From an uncultured Eubacteriales bacterium (GTDB lineage: Bacteria > Bacillota > Clostridia > Lachnospirales > Lachnospiraceae), in assembly GCA_900316115.1 (NCBI GenBank), contig ONBN01000006.1, positions 1 through 64,000 on the forward strand: a stretch of DNA of 64,000 nucleotides. The letters are read 5' to 3'. The notes under the pieces were generated by a model that made no database searches, was not told the DNA's origin, and saw nothing but the letters and a program-made list of their open reading frames with translations. The stretch's first letter is position 1; each line of letters starts with the position of its first letter. Of the stretch, positions 7,042 through 15,846 are shown piece by piece. Position numbers and translations under genes: made by a program.

Positions 7042-8368
7042 GTCTGATTACAATAAATCCGATTGCAATAAGCAATGTGGTCAAAAACCATGAAATCGGA
7101 AAAGCGATATACAGGATTTTTAAACTATTATATTGTTTGAACATGGTACAGATCCAGATGATACGGAAACAGCAGGTGCCTATAATGGTGGCAACGGCCG
7201 GATACAGAGAATGTCCGGCACCTCTTAATGCGCCTGCCGGGATTTCATATAAACTGCATAATGGTTCCAGAAGAAGGATGCACATGATACGGAGGCAGGC
7301 AAGCTGTATCACCTTTGGATCTGCTGAAAAAAAGCCGGCAAAAAAAGTGCGAAAGATAACAAGGGGGCCAATAATGACCATGCTGCTTATAACAGAGAAA
7401 ACCATGCATATCCATAAAATTTTCCTGCAGCGATCCGTTTGCCCGGCAGCATGATTCTGGCTGATAAATGTAGTTGCAGTCTGGCCAAATGCGGTGATTA
7501 TATAATAAGCAAAATATTCAAAATTCATGGCAATGGTGCTTCCTGCAATGGCATATGCGCCAAAGCTGTTTACAGAAGCCTGTACAAATATATTGGCAAA
7601 GCAAAATACAGCACCCTGGATCGCTGAGGGAATGCCGATTTTAAGAATCGTCATTGCAATTTTCGGATCGATTTCAAATTTATGAAAAGACAGGTGAAAA
7701 ACAGAAGTATCTGTTTTCAGGCGGTAAATAATAAGGACAGCTGAGAGCATGGTTGATAAGACAGTGGCAACAGCAATACCTGCCACGCCCATTTTAAATA
7801 ATACAACGAATATTATATTAAGAAAAACATTTACAATTCCGGAGATGGTAAGTGCAATAAAAGGATAGCGGCTGTCTCCATATGCCCTCAGGATGGCTGC
7901 GCCAAAATTATACAGCATCAGGAAAGGATAACCGCAAAAGTATATTTTCAGATATAATACAGAGGTATCAAGAATATCTGAGGGTGTTTTGATAAGGGAA
8001 AGTAAAGGAACTGATATGAATTGCCCCACGAAAAGACCAAGAAAACCGATGATGACAGCAAGGGACAGGGAAGTTTGAACTGTGGAGGCTATGGAATCGG
8101 TTTTTTTCAGGCCAATCTGATGGGCAATCAGTACATTGACTCCTACAGACAGGCCGGAAGATAAGGAGATAATAAGGGCAATGATCTCGCCATTTGTACC
8201 AACTGCAGCAAGAGAAGAGGGATTGGTAAAAAATCCGGCGATAGCAGTATCTGCTGCATTGAATAACTGCTGAAACATGCTGCTAAGAGCAATGGGAAGA
8301 GTGAATAAAATGATATTTCTGGATAAAGAGCCGTTTAGCATATCTATATTTTTTTCTTTACAGTGCAT
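7022..8368 (-). CDS. MATE-family efflux transporter
   Basis: A 448-residue polytopic membrane protein with about 12 predicted membrane segments. The N-terminus NIILFTLPIALSSMFQQLFNAADTAIAG and the internal half-repeat (GIPSAIQGAVFCFANIFVQASVNSFG) are typical of the MATE/NorM family. These export drugs or metabolites using Na+ or H+ gradients. The ATG at 8368 is preferred; a GTG three bases earlier is possible, and both sit after AGGA. The stop codon lies in the terminator of the convergent tRNA remnant. It is divergent from the LysR gene, which may control it. The substrate cannot be read from the sequence. Confidence 0.9.
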   Translation of the reverse strand: MHCKEKNIDMLNGSLSRNIILFTLPIALSSMFQQLFNAADTAIAGFFTNPSSLAAVGTNGEIIALIISLSSGLSVGVNVLIAHQIGLKKTDSIASTVQTSLSLAVIIGFLGLFVGQFISVPLLSLIKTPSDILDTSVLYLKIYFCGYPFLMLYNFGAAILRAYGDSRYPFIALTISGIVNVFLNIIFVVLFKMGVAGIAVATVLSTMLSAVLIIYRLKTDTSVFHLSFHKFEIDPKIAMTILKIGIPSAIQGAVFCFANIFVQASVNSFGAYAIAGSTIAMNFEYFAYYIITAFGQTATTFISQNHAAGQTDRCRKILWICMVFSVISSMVIIGPLVIFRTFFAGFFSADPKVIQLACLRIMCILLLEPLCSLYEIPAGALRGAGHSLYPAVATIIGTCCFRIIWICTMFKQYNSLKILYIAFPISWFLTTLLIAIGFIVIRQKKKPL

Positions 8369-8400
8369 CACATCTGTATCCTTTCAAAACAATATATCCG

Positions 8401-8417
8401 TTCAAAATAATCTTGAA
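8401..8417. promoter_or_regulatory. Candidate LysR operator between MATE and lysR genes
   Basis: TTCAA-N7-TTGAA is a perfect 17-bp dyad that overlaps the -35 box of the regulator gene. It sits in the 125-bp divergent intergenic region, where LysR-type regulators normally bind. Confidence 0.4.
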
Positions 8418-8441
8418 TCATTGTAATACAGTTGATAAAAT
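8413..8441 (+). promoter_or_regulatory. Promoter of the LysR-type gene
   Basis: TTGAAT, 17 bases, TAAAAT, about 50 bases before the ATG. Confidence 0.55.
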
Positions 8442-8493
8442 AGAAAAAGCGAATGTATTTGATAAGACATATCGAAAAAAGGAATGAATATAA

Positions 8494-9369
8494 ATGGACA
8501 ATAATTTATTAAAATACATTGCGTTTGTTGAAACCGTTGATAAAGGCAGTTTTACAAAAGCGGCAGAAAGCCTGAATTATGCCCAGTCTTCTGTCAGTAA
8601 AATGATTGCAGATCTGGAAAAGGAATGGGGAGTTGTTTTATTACAGCGCAATAAAAAAGGTGTGTGCCTTACATCTTCCGGCGAGCAGATCCTGCCATTT
8701 GTAAGAAGGATATTGAACGATTTCGGGGAACTGCAGGGAAAGGTAAATGAGATCAAAGGGATTCAAAGCGGTATCGTAAAAATCGGCACATTTTCCAGTG
8801 TGGCGATCAACTGGCTGCCCAATATATTTGCAAAATTTCAGGAGGATTATCCTGGAATTGATTATGAAATGTTATTAGGAGATTATGAGGAAGTAGAACG
8901 GTGGATTGAAGAAGGCCGTGTAGACTGTGGCTTTTTAAGGCTTCCGGCGAATACGGATCTTGATGTGATCAAGCTAAAAAGCGATGAATATAAAGCAGTT
9001 TTACCTGTGAACCATCCTCTGACCCAAAAAGAAAAACTGGATTATCAGGATTTAAATGACCAGCCATTTTTACTGCTGGAGCATGGAGGCAAAACAGAAG
9101 TGTCTGAATTGCTGGAGAAAAATCATGTACATCCCAATATACGTTTTATCACATGGGAGGATTATGCGATCATGTCAATGGTGGAAAGAGGGCTGGGGAT
9201 CGGTGTGCTTCCGGATATGATCCTGAAGCGTATACCATATCAGATTGCTGTAAGATCATTCGTAAAACCATACTTCCGGGAAATTGTGCTGGCAATGAAG
9301 GATAGAAAGAAACTGACGCCTGCAGCCGGAAAATTTATAGAATATCTGAAATACAGAGATGTTGAATAA
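8494..9369 (+). CDS. LysR-family transcriptional regulator
   Basis: A 291-residue LysR-type regulator. The N-terminal winged helix-turn-helix is clear (FVETVDKGSFTKAAESLNYA, then QSSVSKMIADLE, then LLQRNKKGVCLTSSGE, about residues 8-65). It is followed by the periplasmic-binding-protein-like effector domain (about 90-291: IVKIGTFSSVAINWLPNIFA ... FLLLEHGG). It is transcribed away from the MATE exporter, with both starts within 130 bp. LysR proteins commonly control the divergent neighbour and themselves, so regulation of the exporter is a reasonable inference. The ligand is unknown. Confidence 0.92.
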   Translation: MDNNLLKYIAFVETVDKGSFTKAAESLNYAQSSVSKMIADLEKEWGVVLLQRNKKGVCLTSSGEQILPFVRRILNDFGELQGKVNEIKGIQSGIVKIGTFSSVAINWLPNIFAKFQEDYPGIDYEMLLGDYEEVERWIEEGRVDCGFLRLPANTDLDVIKLKSDEYKAVLPVNHPLTQKEKLDYQDLNDQPFLLLEHGGKTEVSELLEKNHVHPNIRFITWEDYAIMSMVERGLGIGVLPDMILKRIPYQIAVRSFVKPYFREIVLAMKDRKKLTPAAGKFIEYLKYRDVE

Positions 9370-9436
9370 ATGTTAAAACGGAATGGAGTTTTTGAATTTT
9401 TATGCATTCATTCTTTTTTTAATGGAGAAAATCTGT

Positions 9437-9452
9437 TATACTTAATAAGTAT
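9437..9452. promoter_or_regulatory. Dyad over the -10 region of the RelA-like gene
   Basis: ATACTT-AAT-AAGTAT is a perfect 15-bp inverted repeat that includes a TATACT -10-like box at 9437-9442. No convincing -35 is visible upstream, so an activator or a repressor site is plausible. Confidence 0.45.
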
Positions 9453-9476
9453 GACAAAAATCGGGAAACTTAACAG

Positions 9477-9494
9477 GGTATACATCAGTATACC
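9477..9494 (+). promoter_or_regulatory. Leader hairpin before the RelA-like gene
   Basis: GGTATAC-ATCA-GTATACC is a perfect 7-bp stem with a 4-base loop, 26 bases before the start codon. As DNA it is also an operator-like dyad. Confidence 0.4.
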
Positions 9495-9520
9495 TGAATA
9501 AAAATGGTGGTGTAGGATAT

Positions 9521-11449
9521 TTGAAAGAACAGACAAGAGTAACATTCACAAAGGAGGAACTGGCTGCTAAGGTCAAGGTTCCTGCGATCGTGGAACAGGA
9601 TTTAAAGAGGATCATCAGTGACCGTCTGGAACAGTGCGGATTGTATTACAGGGTTTTTTCACGTATAAAGACGGCTGCATCCATGGCTCATAAATTTGAA
9701 CTGAAGGATTACAGCGTAGAGGATAAGAAACTGCAGGATCTGGTAGGCGTAAGGATCAACCTTTATTTTGATGATGATGTGGAGATCTGCCAGAACATTG
9801 TAGAGAATACCTTTGATGTAGAAGGCTGGTCCACATCAGAGCGCAGCGAAGAGGAGTTTAAGCCAACCAAGCTGAACGGAGTATGTAAGCTTCCGGAGTA
9901 CCTGCGGTCTGAGATTTCTCCGGAAACATGGGATATGTGTATAGACGATACCTTTGAGATCCAGATCAAGACCATGTTTTTTGAAGGCTGGCATGAGATC
10001 GAGCATGATATGCGTTACAAGGGAGAAGAATTGTGGCGCAATTACAAGGGTTTTTCCAGATACTTTAACAGTATTTTAGCCACACTGGAGCTGTGTGACA
10101 AGTCTATGGTCACATTGTTTGAGGATCTGGGACATTCTCTTTACAAGTCAGGCAGATGGAGCGACATGATCAAAAGCCATTTCCGCCTGAAGCTTGGGGA
10201 AGGGACTCTTTATCCGGAGGTTGCCAGACTTCTGGATGAGGACAAGGACAAACAGGTAGATAATCTGGCAAAGCGCATTTACAAAACCAGCAAGCAGACC
10301 CTTGTGGAACAGCTTTTAAAGCGGAGTAAGCGGACACCTATCAATGTAAATACCATTATTGCATTGTTAAATGACAGCCAGTTTCATGACAGCCGGCTGA
10401 CTGCAATCTTTAAAGAACGTGACGTATATAATGACGGCCGTGAGGAGATTCCAGGTGAGTCCAGGCATTATGAAATGAAGCCTTTGATCCGGTACAACGT
10501 ATTTCAGATGAATACACGGGTGGACGGAAGCAGGATCAAAGATCCTTCTGCCTGCGATGCGGCCTCTATTTTTAAAAGATCGGCAGACATTATTTATCAG
10601 TGGATCGTGGATAAATATGGCGGCCTGTTTAAGAGTATGCCAAGGGAAACCGTGACTTTTCATGCGGATATCCTGGCTTACCATGTGGCTGTGAACTATA
10701 ATCCGGAAGAACTTCGGATGAATATGCACGTGCGTCATATGGATCTGGAGGTAGGCGGCCGTATCTGGTATTCAGAGGCTGGCCTGGAAGTGGTAGACGG
10801 ACAGGTACTTCTGAAGGTATGTAATGGGTATGCAGATCCGCAAAGAGAACATTCTTCCCTGGAACCTGGCGTGGTGTTCTTCAGCTATCCGGGATACTAC
10901 AAGTCCATTGTAGATGAAGTGGGGATCATCAGCGGGATCCAGTGTTCTAACAGGCGCAGGATCTTAAGGGAAGAGCAGTTTTCCATGCTGGCAGCTGCAT
11001 TGAAGGATCCGAAGAGGATGTTCCCTGTGGTATTGGTTATTTCCAAAAGCACGCCGGACGGCATGATGGATGAGGACTGGCTGGGGCAGTTCCGTGTATC
11101 GGATTTTACAAGGACGGTATGGCGGTATGCCCATGTATTTACCTGCCATGAAAGCACAGGCAAGAAATTCCTCCGTGCTGCAGGGGTAGACCCGAGACAG
11201 ATCGAGGATATTCCCAGATTATATATTTTCTGGCCTGGGAAAGAGATTGATGATTATGGCCCGGAGGATGTGGAGAACTGCAGCTTTGGCCGTCATCTGG
11301 AGGCAAGAGGAGACGCCCGTACTTATGATATCGTAAGAGGCGGACAGGCGTTTTATCACAAGATCGTTACAGATCTGAGAGAATGGAATGTTTCAGCGGA
11401 TATGTGGGAAGGCTTTAAGCTGGAGATCCTTACTGAGATTCCCAAATAA
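9521..11449 (+). CDS. RelA/SpoT-like nucleotide synthetase domain fused to a large uncharacterised C-terminal region
   Basis: A 642-residue protein. The first ~230 residues match the RelA/SpoT synthetase fold: RIK at 48-50, LQDLVGVRI with Asp73 as the metal ligand position, FEIQIKT with Glu146, then W157 and HDMRYKG. The region where (p)ppGpp synthetases have the Tyr...Ile-His-Thr motif instead reads KPTKLNGVCKLP, so normal ppGpp synthesis is doubtful. From about 240 to 642 I recognise no family. That part has RIWYSEAGL (about 413-421), a PGYYKSIVDE segment and a FPVVLVIS strand (about 501). The start is an unusual TTG at 9521 with GGTGG and AGGAT upstream; no in-frame ATG exists until about 9681. 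Two dyads precede it and a terminator follows, so it is a single-gene unit. It could be an alarmone enzyme, a pyrophosphokinase-type toxin, or a degenerate regulator. Confidence 0.7.
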   Translation: MKEQTRVTFTKEELAAKVKVPAIVEQDLKRIISDRLEQCGLYYRVFSRIKTAASMAHKFELKDYSVEDKKLQDLVGVRINLYFDDDVEICQNIVENTFDVEGWSTSERSEEEFKPTKLNGVCKLPEYLRSEISPETWDMCIDDTFEIQIKTMFFEGWHEIEHDMRYKGEELWRNYKGFSRYFNSILATLELCDKSMVTLFEDLGHSLYKSGRWSDMIKSHFRLKLGEGTLYPEVARLLDEDKDKQVDNLAKRIYKTSKQTLVEQLLKRSKRTPINVNTIIALLNDSQFHDSRLTAIFKERDVYNDGREEIPGESRHYEMKPLIRYNVFQMNTRVDGSRIKDPSACDAASIFKRSADIIYQWIVDKYGGLFKSMPRETVTFHADILAYHVAVNYNPEELRMNMHVRHMDLEVGGRIWYSEAGLEVVDGQVLLKVCNGYADPQREHSSLEPGVVFFSYPGYYKSIVDEVGIISGIQCSNRRRILREEQFSMLAAALKDPKRMFPVVLVISKSTPDGMMDEDWLGQFRVSDFTRTVWRYAHVFTCHESTGKKFLRAAGVDPRQIEDIPRLYIFWPGKEIDDYGPEDVENCSFGRHLEARGDARTYDIVRGGQAFYHKIVTDLREWNVSADMWEGFKLEILTEIPK

Positions 11450-11497
11450 AAACAAAACCTAAAACAAAATCCTTAATTACAAATCTCAAATATATAA

Positions 11498-11545
11498 AAT
11501 CCCTGTGGAGCACGGCTTTTAAGTGTTCCACAGGGATTAACTTTC
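11498..11545 (+). terminator. Terminator of the RelA-like gene
   Basis: AATCCCTGTGGAGCAC and GTGTTCCACAGGGATT (11523-11538) form a 16-bp stem with one G-T pair and a 9-base loop. The following T-tract is short and interrupted. Confidence 0.75.
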
Positions 11546-11552
11546 TTAAGGC

Positions 11553-11586
11553 ATAAAAAAAGAAACCTTCATAACAAAAGGTTTCT
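11553..11586 (-). terminator. Terminator of tRNA-Leu
   Basis: On the minus strand AGAAACCTT pairs with AAGGTTTCT, followed by seven T. Confidence 0.85.
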
Positions 11587-11596
11587 CAAAATCAAA

Positions 11597-11681
11597 TGCG
11601 GAAGATGGGACTTGAACCCACACAAGCGCAATGCTTACAAGATCCTTAGTCTTGCTCGTCTGCCAGTTCCGACACTTCCGC
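11597..11681 (-). tRNA. tRNA-Leu(AAG)
   Basis: A complete class II tRNA read on the minus strand. GCGGAAG pairs with CTTCCGC at the acceptor stem. The anticodon stem CAAGA/TCTTG holds the loop CTAAGGA with anticodon AAG (complement at 11645-11647). A long variable arm follows, then a T arm with GGTTCAAGTCCC. CCA is not encoded. It reads Leu CUU (and CUC if A34 is modified to inosine). A truncated copy lies inverted at 6935-6999. Confidence 0.92.
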
Positions 11682-11847
11682 ATGCTGCATTTCCTTTTTT
11701 GAAAAAATAAAATAATTTTCAAGATTTTTTTGAAAAAAAGAGGAATTTGCAATTTTGTGTAGAATATAATTAATAAGAGGTTTGTCTCAGTTGATCCGGC
11801 AGCCGGTATGGTGTGACGGGGCATGGTTGTTCTGTGGAGGAAATTGG

Positions 11848-12858
11848 ATGAATATCAGAGAGAGCATGGAACAAAGAGAACGGGAGCTTTTAAGCCCTTA
11901 TGCAGCCTTAAGCGGTGATTCCAGAGGGCGCAGCAGGCCAGAGGAAGAATGCGATGTGCGAACAGTTTATCAAAGGGACAGGGATCGGATCCTGCACTGT
12001 AAGGCTTTCCGCAGGATGAAAGATAAGACCCAGGTATTTCTTGCACCTCAGGGAGATCATTACAGGAACAGGCTTACCCACACCCTGGAGGTATCACAGA
12101 TCGCACGTACCATTGCAAAGGCATTGCGTTTGAATGAGGATCTGGTGGAGGCCATTGCCCTGGGCCATGATCTGGGGCATACGCCTTTCGGTCATGCAGG
12201 AGAGCGGGCGCTGAACCAGGTACATCCTGGAGGTTTTGAGCATTGCAGCCAGAGCCTTCGGGTGGTAGAGCTTCTTGAGAAGAACGGCGAAGGACTGAAT
12301 CTTACCTGGGAGACAAGGGACGGGATCCTGAATCATCGTACCAGCGGCCATCCTTCCACACTGGAGGGACAGGTGGTGCGCTATGCGGATAAGATCGCCT
12401 ATATCCATCATGATATGGATGATGCCCAGAGGGCAGGGATCCTTACAGAGGACGATCTGCCGGTTACACTTCGGATGTTTCTTGGATATACTACACGGGA
12501 GCGTCTGAACACCTTTGTGCATGATATTATTGAGAACAGCCTGGACCGGCCGGTGATCAGCATGTCGCCGCAGGTACAGGAAGCCATGATGGATCTTCGC
12601 AGTATTATGTTCCAGGACGTTTACCTGAATCCTGTAGCTAAGAAAGAAGAATCCAAGGCAATTAAGATGCTTACTGAATTATATCAGTATTATATAGAAC
12701 ATCCGGAAGCAATGTCCGGAGAATACAGGGAGCTGATCAGCAGGAAGCAGGAGTCTGTAGCTCAGGCTGTCTGCGATTATCTTGCCGGTATGACAGACCA
12801 GTATTCCATGGAAAAGTTCCGGGAAATATATATTCCGAAAGCATGGGAAGTATATTAG
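11848..12858 (+). CDS. dgt: Deoxyguanosinetriphosphate triphosphohydrolase-like HD protein
   Basis: A 336-residue HD-superfamily dNTPase. The core motifs are RRMKDKTQVF, HTLEVSQIA (first metal His, about residue 77) and LGHDLGHTPFGHAGE (HD pair, about 105-115), with a later YADKIAYIHHDMDDA. It hydrolyses dGTP or other dNTPs to nucleoside and triphosphate, limiting dNTP pools. The ATG at 11848 follows GGAGG with a 7-9 base gap and gives the family N-terminus MNIRESMEQRERELLSPYA; an in-frame start at 11782 would add an unconserved 22 residues. It is the first gene of a run with dnaG and rpoD, 12 bases before the former, an arrangement common in Clostridia. Confidence 0.92.
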   Translation: MNIRESMEQRERELLSPYAALSGDSRGRSRPEEECDVRTVYQRDRDRILHCKAFRRMKDKTQVFLAPQGDHYRNRLTHTLEVSQIARTIAKALRLNEDLVEAIALGHDLGHTPFGHAGERALNQVHPGGFEHCSQSLRVVELLEKNGEGLNLTWETRDGILNHRTSGHPSTLEGQVVRYADKIAYIHHDMDDAQRAGILTEDDLPVTLRMFLGYTTRERLNTFVHDIIENSLDRPVISMSPQVQEAMMDLRSIMFQDVYLNPVAKKEESKAIKMLTELYQYYIEHPEAMSGEYRELISRKQESVAQAVCDYLAGMTDQYSMEKFREIYIPKAWEVY

Positions 12859-12870
12859 AGGAGGATGCAC

Positions 12871-14667
12871 ATGCGATATTCTGACGATATTATCGAAGAA
12901 GTCAGGATGAAAAATGATATTGTGGATGTGGTTTCACAGTATGTGAAGCTTACCAGACGAGGCAGTTCCTATTTTGGACTGTGTCCTTTCCACAATGAGA
13001 AAACACCTTCCTTTTCTGTTACCCCGTCCAAACAGATGTATTACTGTTTTGGCTGCGGTGCAGGAGGAAACGTATTTAATTTTGTAATGGAATATGAGAA
13101 TTATTCCTTTGGGGAAGCCCTTTCCCAGCTGGCGGACAGAGCCGGGGTAAAGCTTCCAAAGATCGAATATTCCAGCGAAGCCAGGGAAAAGGCAAAGCAG
13201 CGGGAGATCCTTCTTGAGATCAACCGTCAGGCAGCCCAGTACTTTTACTATCAGCTTCGCAGGGAAAGCGGCCAGATCGGCTACCGTTATCTTACAGGCA
13301 GAGGCTTAAGCGATGAGACCATCCGTAAGTTTGGCCTTGGGTATTCGGACAAGTTCAGCGATGATCTTTACAAATTCCTGAAAGCCAAAGGATACAGTGA
13401 TGACCAGCTGCGGGACAGCGGCCTGTTTAATGTGGATGAGCGTCATGGTATGTATGATAAATTCTGGAACAGGGTGATCTTCCCAATCATGGATGTGAAT
13501 AACCGGGTGATCGGCTTTGGGGGAAGGGTCATGGGTGATGGAAAGCCCAAGTACCTGAACTCACCGGAGACAAAGATCTTTGACAAAAGCCGTAATCTGT
13601 ATGGCCTGAATGTGGCACGTACATCCAGAAAGCCATACCTGATCCTTTGTGAGGGCTACATGGATGTGATCTCCATGCACCAGGCAGGCTTTACTAATGC
13701 AGTAGCGTCCCTGGGAACAGCGCTTACATCCGGACACGCCAGTCTACTGAAGAGGTATACCCAGGAGGTTCTGCTTTTGTATGACAGTGATGAGGCAGGA
13801 GTAAAGGCGGCACTACGGGCCATTCCCATACTGCGGGAGGCCGGGATCAATTCCAGGGTTGTGGATCTGAAGCCCCACAAGGATCCGGATGAGTTTATCA
13901 AGACAGAAGGGGCAGAGGCTTTTCAGCAAAGGCTGGATCAGGCAAGGGACAGTTTTATGTTCCGGGTGACTGTATCCGAGAGGGATTTCCCGATGGAAGA
14001 ACCTCAGGGTCAGAACCGTTTCTTTGAACGGTGTGCAAGGCTTCTTCTGGAATTGTCAGATGAACTGGAGCGGAATCTTTACATAGAGGCTATTGTGAGG
14101 CAGTATCACAGATATGGGATCAGTGTGGAGGATCTTCGTAAAAGGGTAAATACCCTGGCTATGAAGGGAACACCACTGGAGCAGCGACAGCAGCCAAAGA
14201 CTGTGGAAGCCCGTCAGGCCCAGAAAAAGGAATCAGCAGCAGATAAGGCGCAGAAGCTGATGCTGACCTGGCTTGTGACTTATCCGGGGATCTTTGATAC
14301 AGTGGAGAAATATCTGTCTCCAGGGGATTTTATCGTTCCCCTTTATCATGAAGTGGCGGAAATGCTTTTTGAACAGCATGCCCAGGGAGATGTGAATCCT
14401 GCACGGCTGCTGAACAGCTTTACAGACAGTGAAGAACAGCGGGAGGTAGCGTCACTTTTTAATGCAACCATTCATCTGGAAACAAAGGAAGAGCAGGAAC
14501 GGGCATTTAGCGATACCCTGATCCGTATCAAGCAGGAAAGTCTTGCAGAGAAAAATAAAAACTGGGATCCAACAGACATGGCCGGACTACAGGAGCTTGT
14601 AAAGGCCAAAAAGGAACTGGAGGATCTGGGAAGAAAAAGACAGCAGCTGCATATTTCCTTTCAATAA
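12871..14667 (+). CDS. dnaG: DNA primase
   Basis: A 598-residue bacterial primase. The N-terminal CHC2 zinc-binding domain reads [13 protein letters not shown] ... [13 protein letters not shown] (about 35-70). The TOPRIM catalytic core follows, with [13 protein letters not shown] (about 258) and LLYDSDEAG. The C-terminal ~150 residues form the helicase-interacting domain. DnaG makes the RNA primers for DNA replication at the fork with DnaB. AGAGGAGG ends directly at an ATG at 12865, leaving no spacing, whereas the ATG at 12871 lies six bases away and gives [11 protein letters not shown], so 12871 is chosen. It sits between dgt and rpoD, the classical macromolecular-synthesis grouping. Confidence 0.96.
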   Translation: MRYSDDIIEEVRMKNDIVDVVSQYVKLTRRGSSYFGLCPFHNEKTPSFSVTPSKQMYYCFGCGAGGNVFNFVMEYENYSFGEALSQLADRAGVKLPKIEYSSEAREKAKQREILLEINRQAAQYFYYQLRRESGQIGYRYLTGRGLSDETIRKFGLGYSDKFSDDLYKFLKAKGYSDDQLRDSGLFNVDERHGMYDKFWNRVIFPIMDVNNRVIGFGGRVMGDGKPKYLNSPETKIFDKSRNLYGLNVARTSRKPYLILCEGYMDVISMHQAGFTNAVASLGTALTSGHASLLKRYTQEVLLLYDSDEAGVKAALRAIPILREAGINSRVVDLKPHKDPDEFIKTEGAEAFQQRLDQARDSFMFRVTVSERDFPMEEPQGQNRFFERCARLLLELSDELERNLYIEAIVRQYHRYGISVEDLRKRVNTLAMKGTPLEQRQQPKTVEARQAQKKESAADKAQKLMLTWLVTYPGIFDTVEKYLSPGDFIVPLYHEVAEMLFEQHAQGDVNPARLLNSFTDSEEQREVASLFNATIHLETKEEQERAFSDTLIRIKQESLAEKNKNWDPTDMAGLQELVKAKKELEDLGRKRQQLHISFQ

Positions 14668-14705
14668 GGATAAAATATAAACACTATATGGAGGTTAAAA
14701 CACCT

Positions 14706-15833
14706 ATGGAAATGAATATGGGCAAATTCAGTGAGAAACTTGTAGAGCTTCTGGAACTTGCAAAAAAGAAAAAAAATGTGCTGGAATATCAGGAGATCAG
14801 TGATTTTTTCAAAGACCAGCCCCTGGATGTGGATCAGATGGAAAAGGTTTTTGATTTTCTGGAAGCCAGCGGTGTAGATGTGCTCCGTATCACAGGCAAC
14901 GGCACAGAGGACATGATCCTGGATGATGATGTGGACATTGACGGCCTGGAAGATGAGGAAGAGGTAGAACTGGATAAGATCGACCTTTCTGTACCGGAAG
15001 GTGTCAGCATTGAGGATCCGGTCCGCATGTATCTGAAGGAGATCGGAAAAGTACCGCTTCTTACAGCTGAAGAGGAGATCGAACTGGCAAAAAGAATGGA
15101 GCAGGGGGATGAGGAGGCCAAGAAGAGACTGGCTGAGGCCAACCTGCGTCTGGTTGTCAGCATTGCAAAGCGTTATGTAGGCCGTGGAATGCTGTTCCTT
15201 GACCTGATCCAGGAGGGAAATCTTGGTCTGATCAAGGCAGTTGAGAAATTTGATTACAGAAAAGGTTATAAGTTCAGTACCTATGCTACATGGTGGATCC
15301 GTCAGGCGATCACAAGAGCGATTGCGGATCAGGCAAGGACTATCCGTATTCCTGTCCACATGGTAGAGACTATCAACAAGCTGATCCGTGTTTCTAGACA
15401 GCTGCTTCAGGAGCTTGGACGGGAACCTACCCCGGAGGAGATCGCAGAAGAGATGGATATGTCTGTAGACAGAGTGCGTGAGATCCTGAAGATTTCCCAG
15501 GAGCCGGTATCTCTGGAGACTCCGATCGGTGAGGAGGAGGACAGCCATCTGGGTGACTTTATCCAGGATGATAATGTGCCTGTTCCTGCAGATGCAGCAG
15601 CATTTACCCTTCTTAAGGAGCAGCTGGTAGAGGTTCTGGGAACTCTTACAGAAAGAGAGCAGAAGGTGCTGAGGCTTCGTTTTGGCCTGGATGACGGCCG
15701 TGCAAGAACACTGGAAGAGGTTGGTAAGGAGTTTAATGTTACAAGAGAGCGTATCCGCCAGATCGAGGCAAAGGCTCTCAGGAAGCTTCGCCACCCAAGC
15801 CGCAGCCGTAAATTAAAAGATTATCTGGATTGA
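14706..15833 (+). CDS. rpoD: RNA polymerase primary sigma factor (sigma-A/sigma-70)
   Basis: A 375-residue principal sigma factor. A short acidic region 1.1 ([13 protein letters not shown]) is followed by region 1.2 ([20 protein letters not shown]), region 2 with the -10-recognising helix ([20 protein letters not shown]), region 3, and region 4.2 ([17 protein letters not shown]) for the -35 box. It directs core RNA polymerase to housekeeping promoters, consistent with the many TTGACA/TATAAT-like promoters in this window. The ATG at 14688 lies inside the GGAGG ribosome-binding sequence itself, so the start is placed at 14706. It follows dnaG by 38 bases. Confidence 0.97.
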   Translation: MEMNMGKFSEKLVELLELAKKKKNVLEYQEISDFFKDQPLDVDQMEKVFDFLEASGVDVLRITGNGTEDMILDDDVDIDGLEDEEEVELDKIDLSVPEGVSIEDPVRMYLKEIGKVPLLTAEEEIELAKRMEQGDEEAKKRLAEANLRLVVSIAKRYVGRGMLFLDLIQEGNLGLIKAVEKFDYRKGYKFSTYATWWIRQAITRAIADQARTIRIPVHMVETINKLIRVSRQLLQELGREPTPEEIAEEMDMSVDRVREILKISQEPVSLETPIGEEEDSHLGDFIQDDNVPVPADAAAFTLLKEQLVEVLGTLTEREQKVLRLRFGLDDGRARTLEEVGKEFNVTRERIRQIEAKALRKLRHPSRSRKLKDYLD

Positions 15834-15846
15834 TCAGGAGAAGCGT

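Noticed and set aside
14688..14705. ATG at 14688 as rpoD start, and the similar ATG at 17348 for the nucleoside kinase
   Set aside because: In both cases the ATG is part of ATGGAGG, so it overlaps the ribosome-binding site of the downstream start.
14661..15794. Long minus-strand open frame (377 codons) opposite rpoD
   Set aside because: It is the complement of rpoD. The protein is His/Cys/Leu-rich without domains, and there is no ribosome-binding site. The sigma factor on the plus strand explains the sequence.
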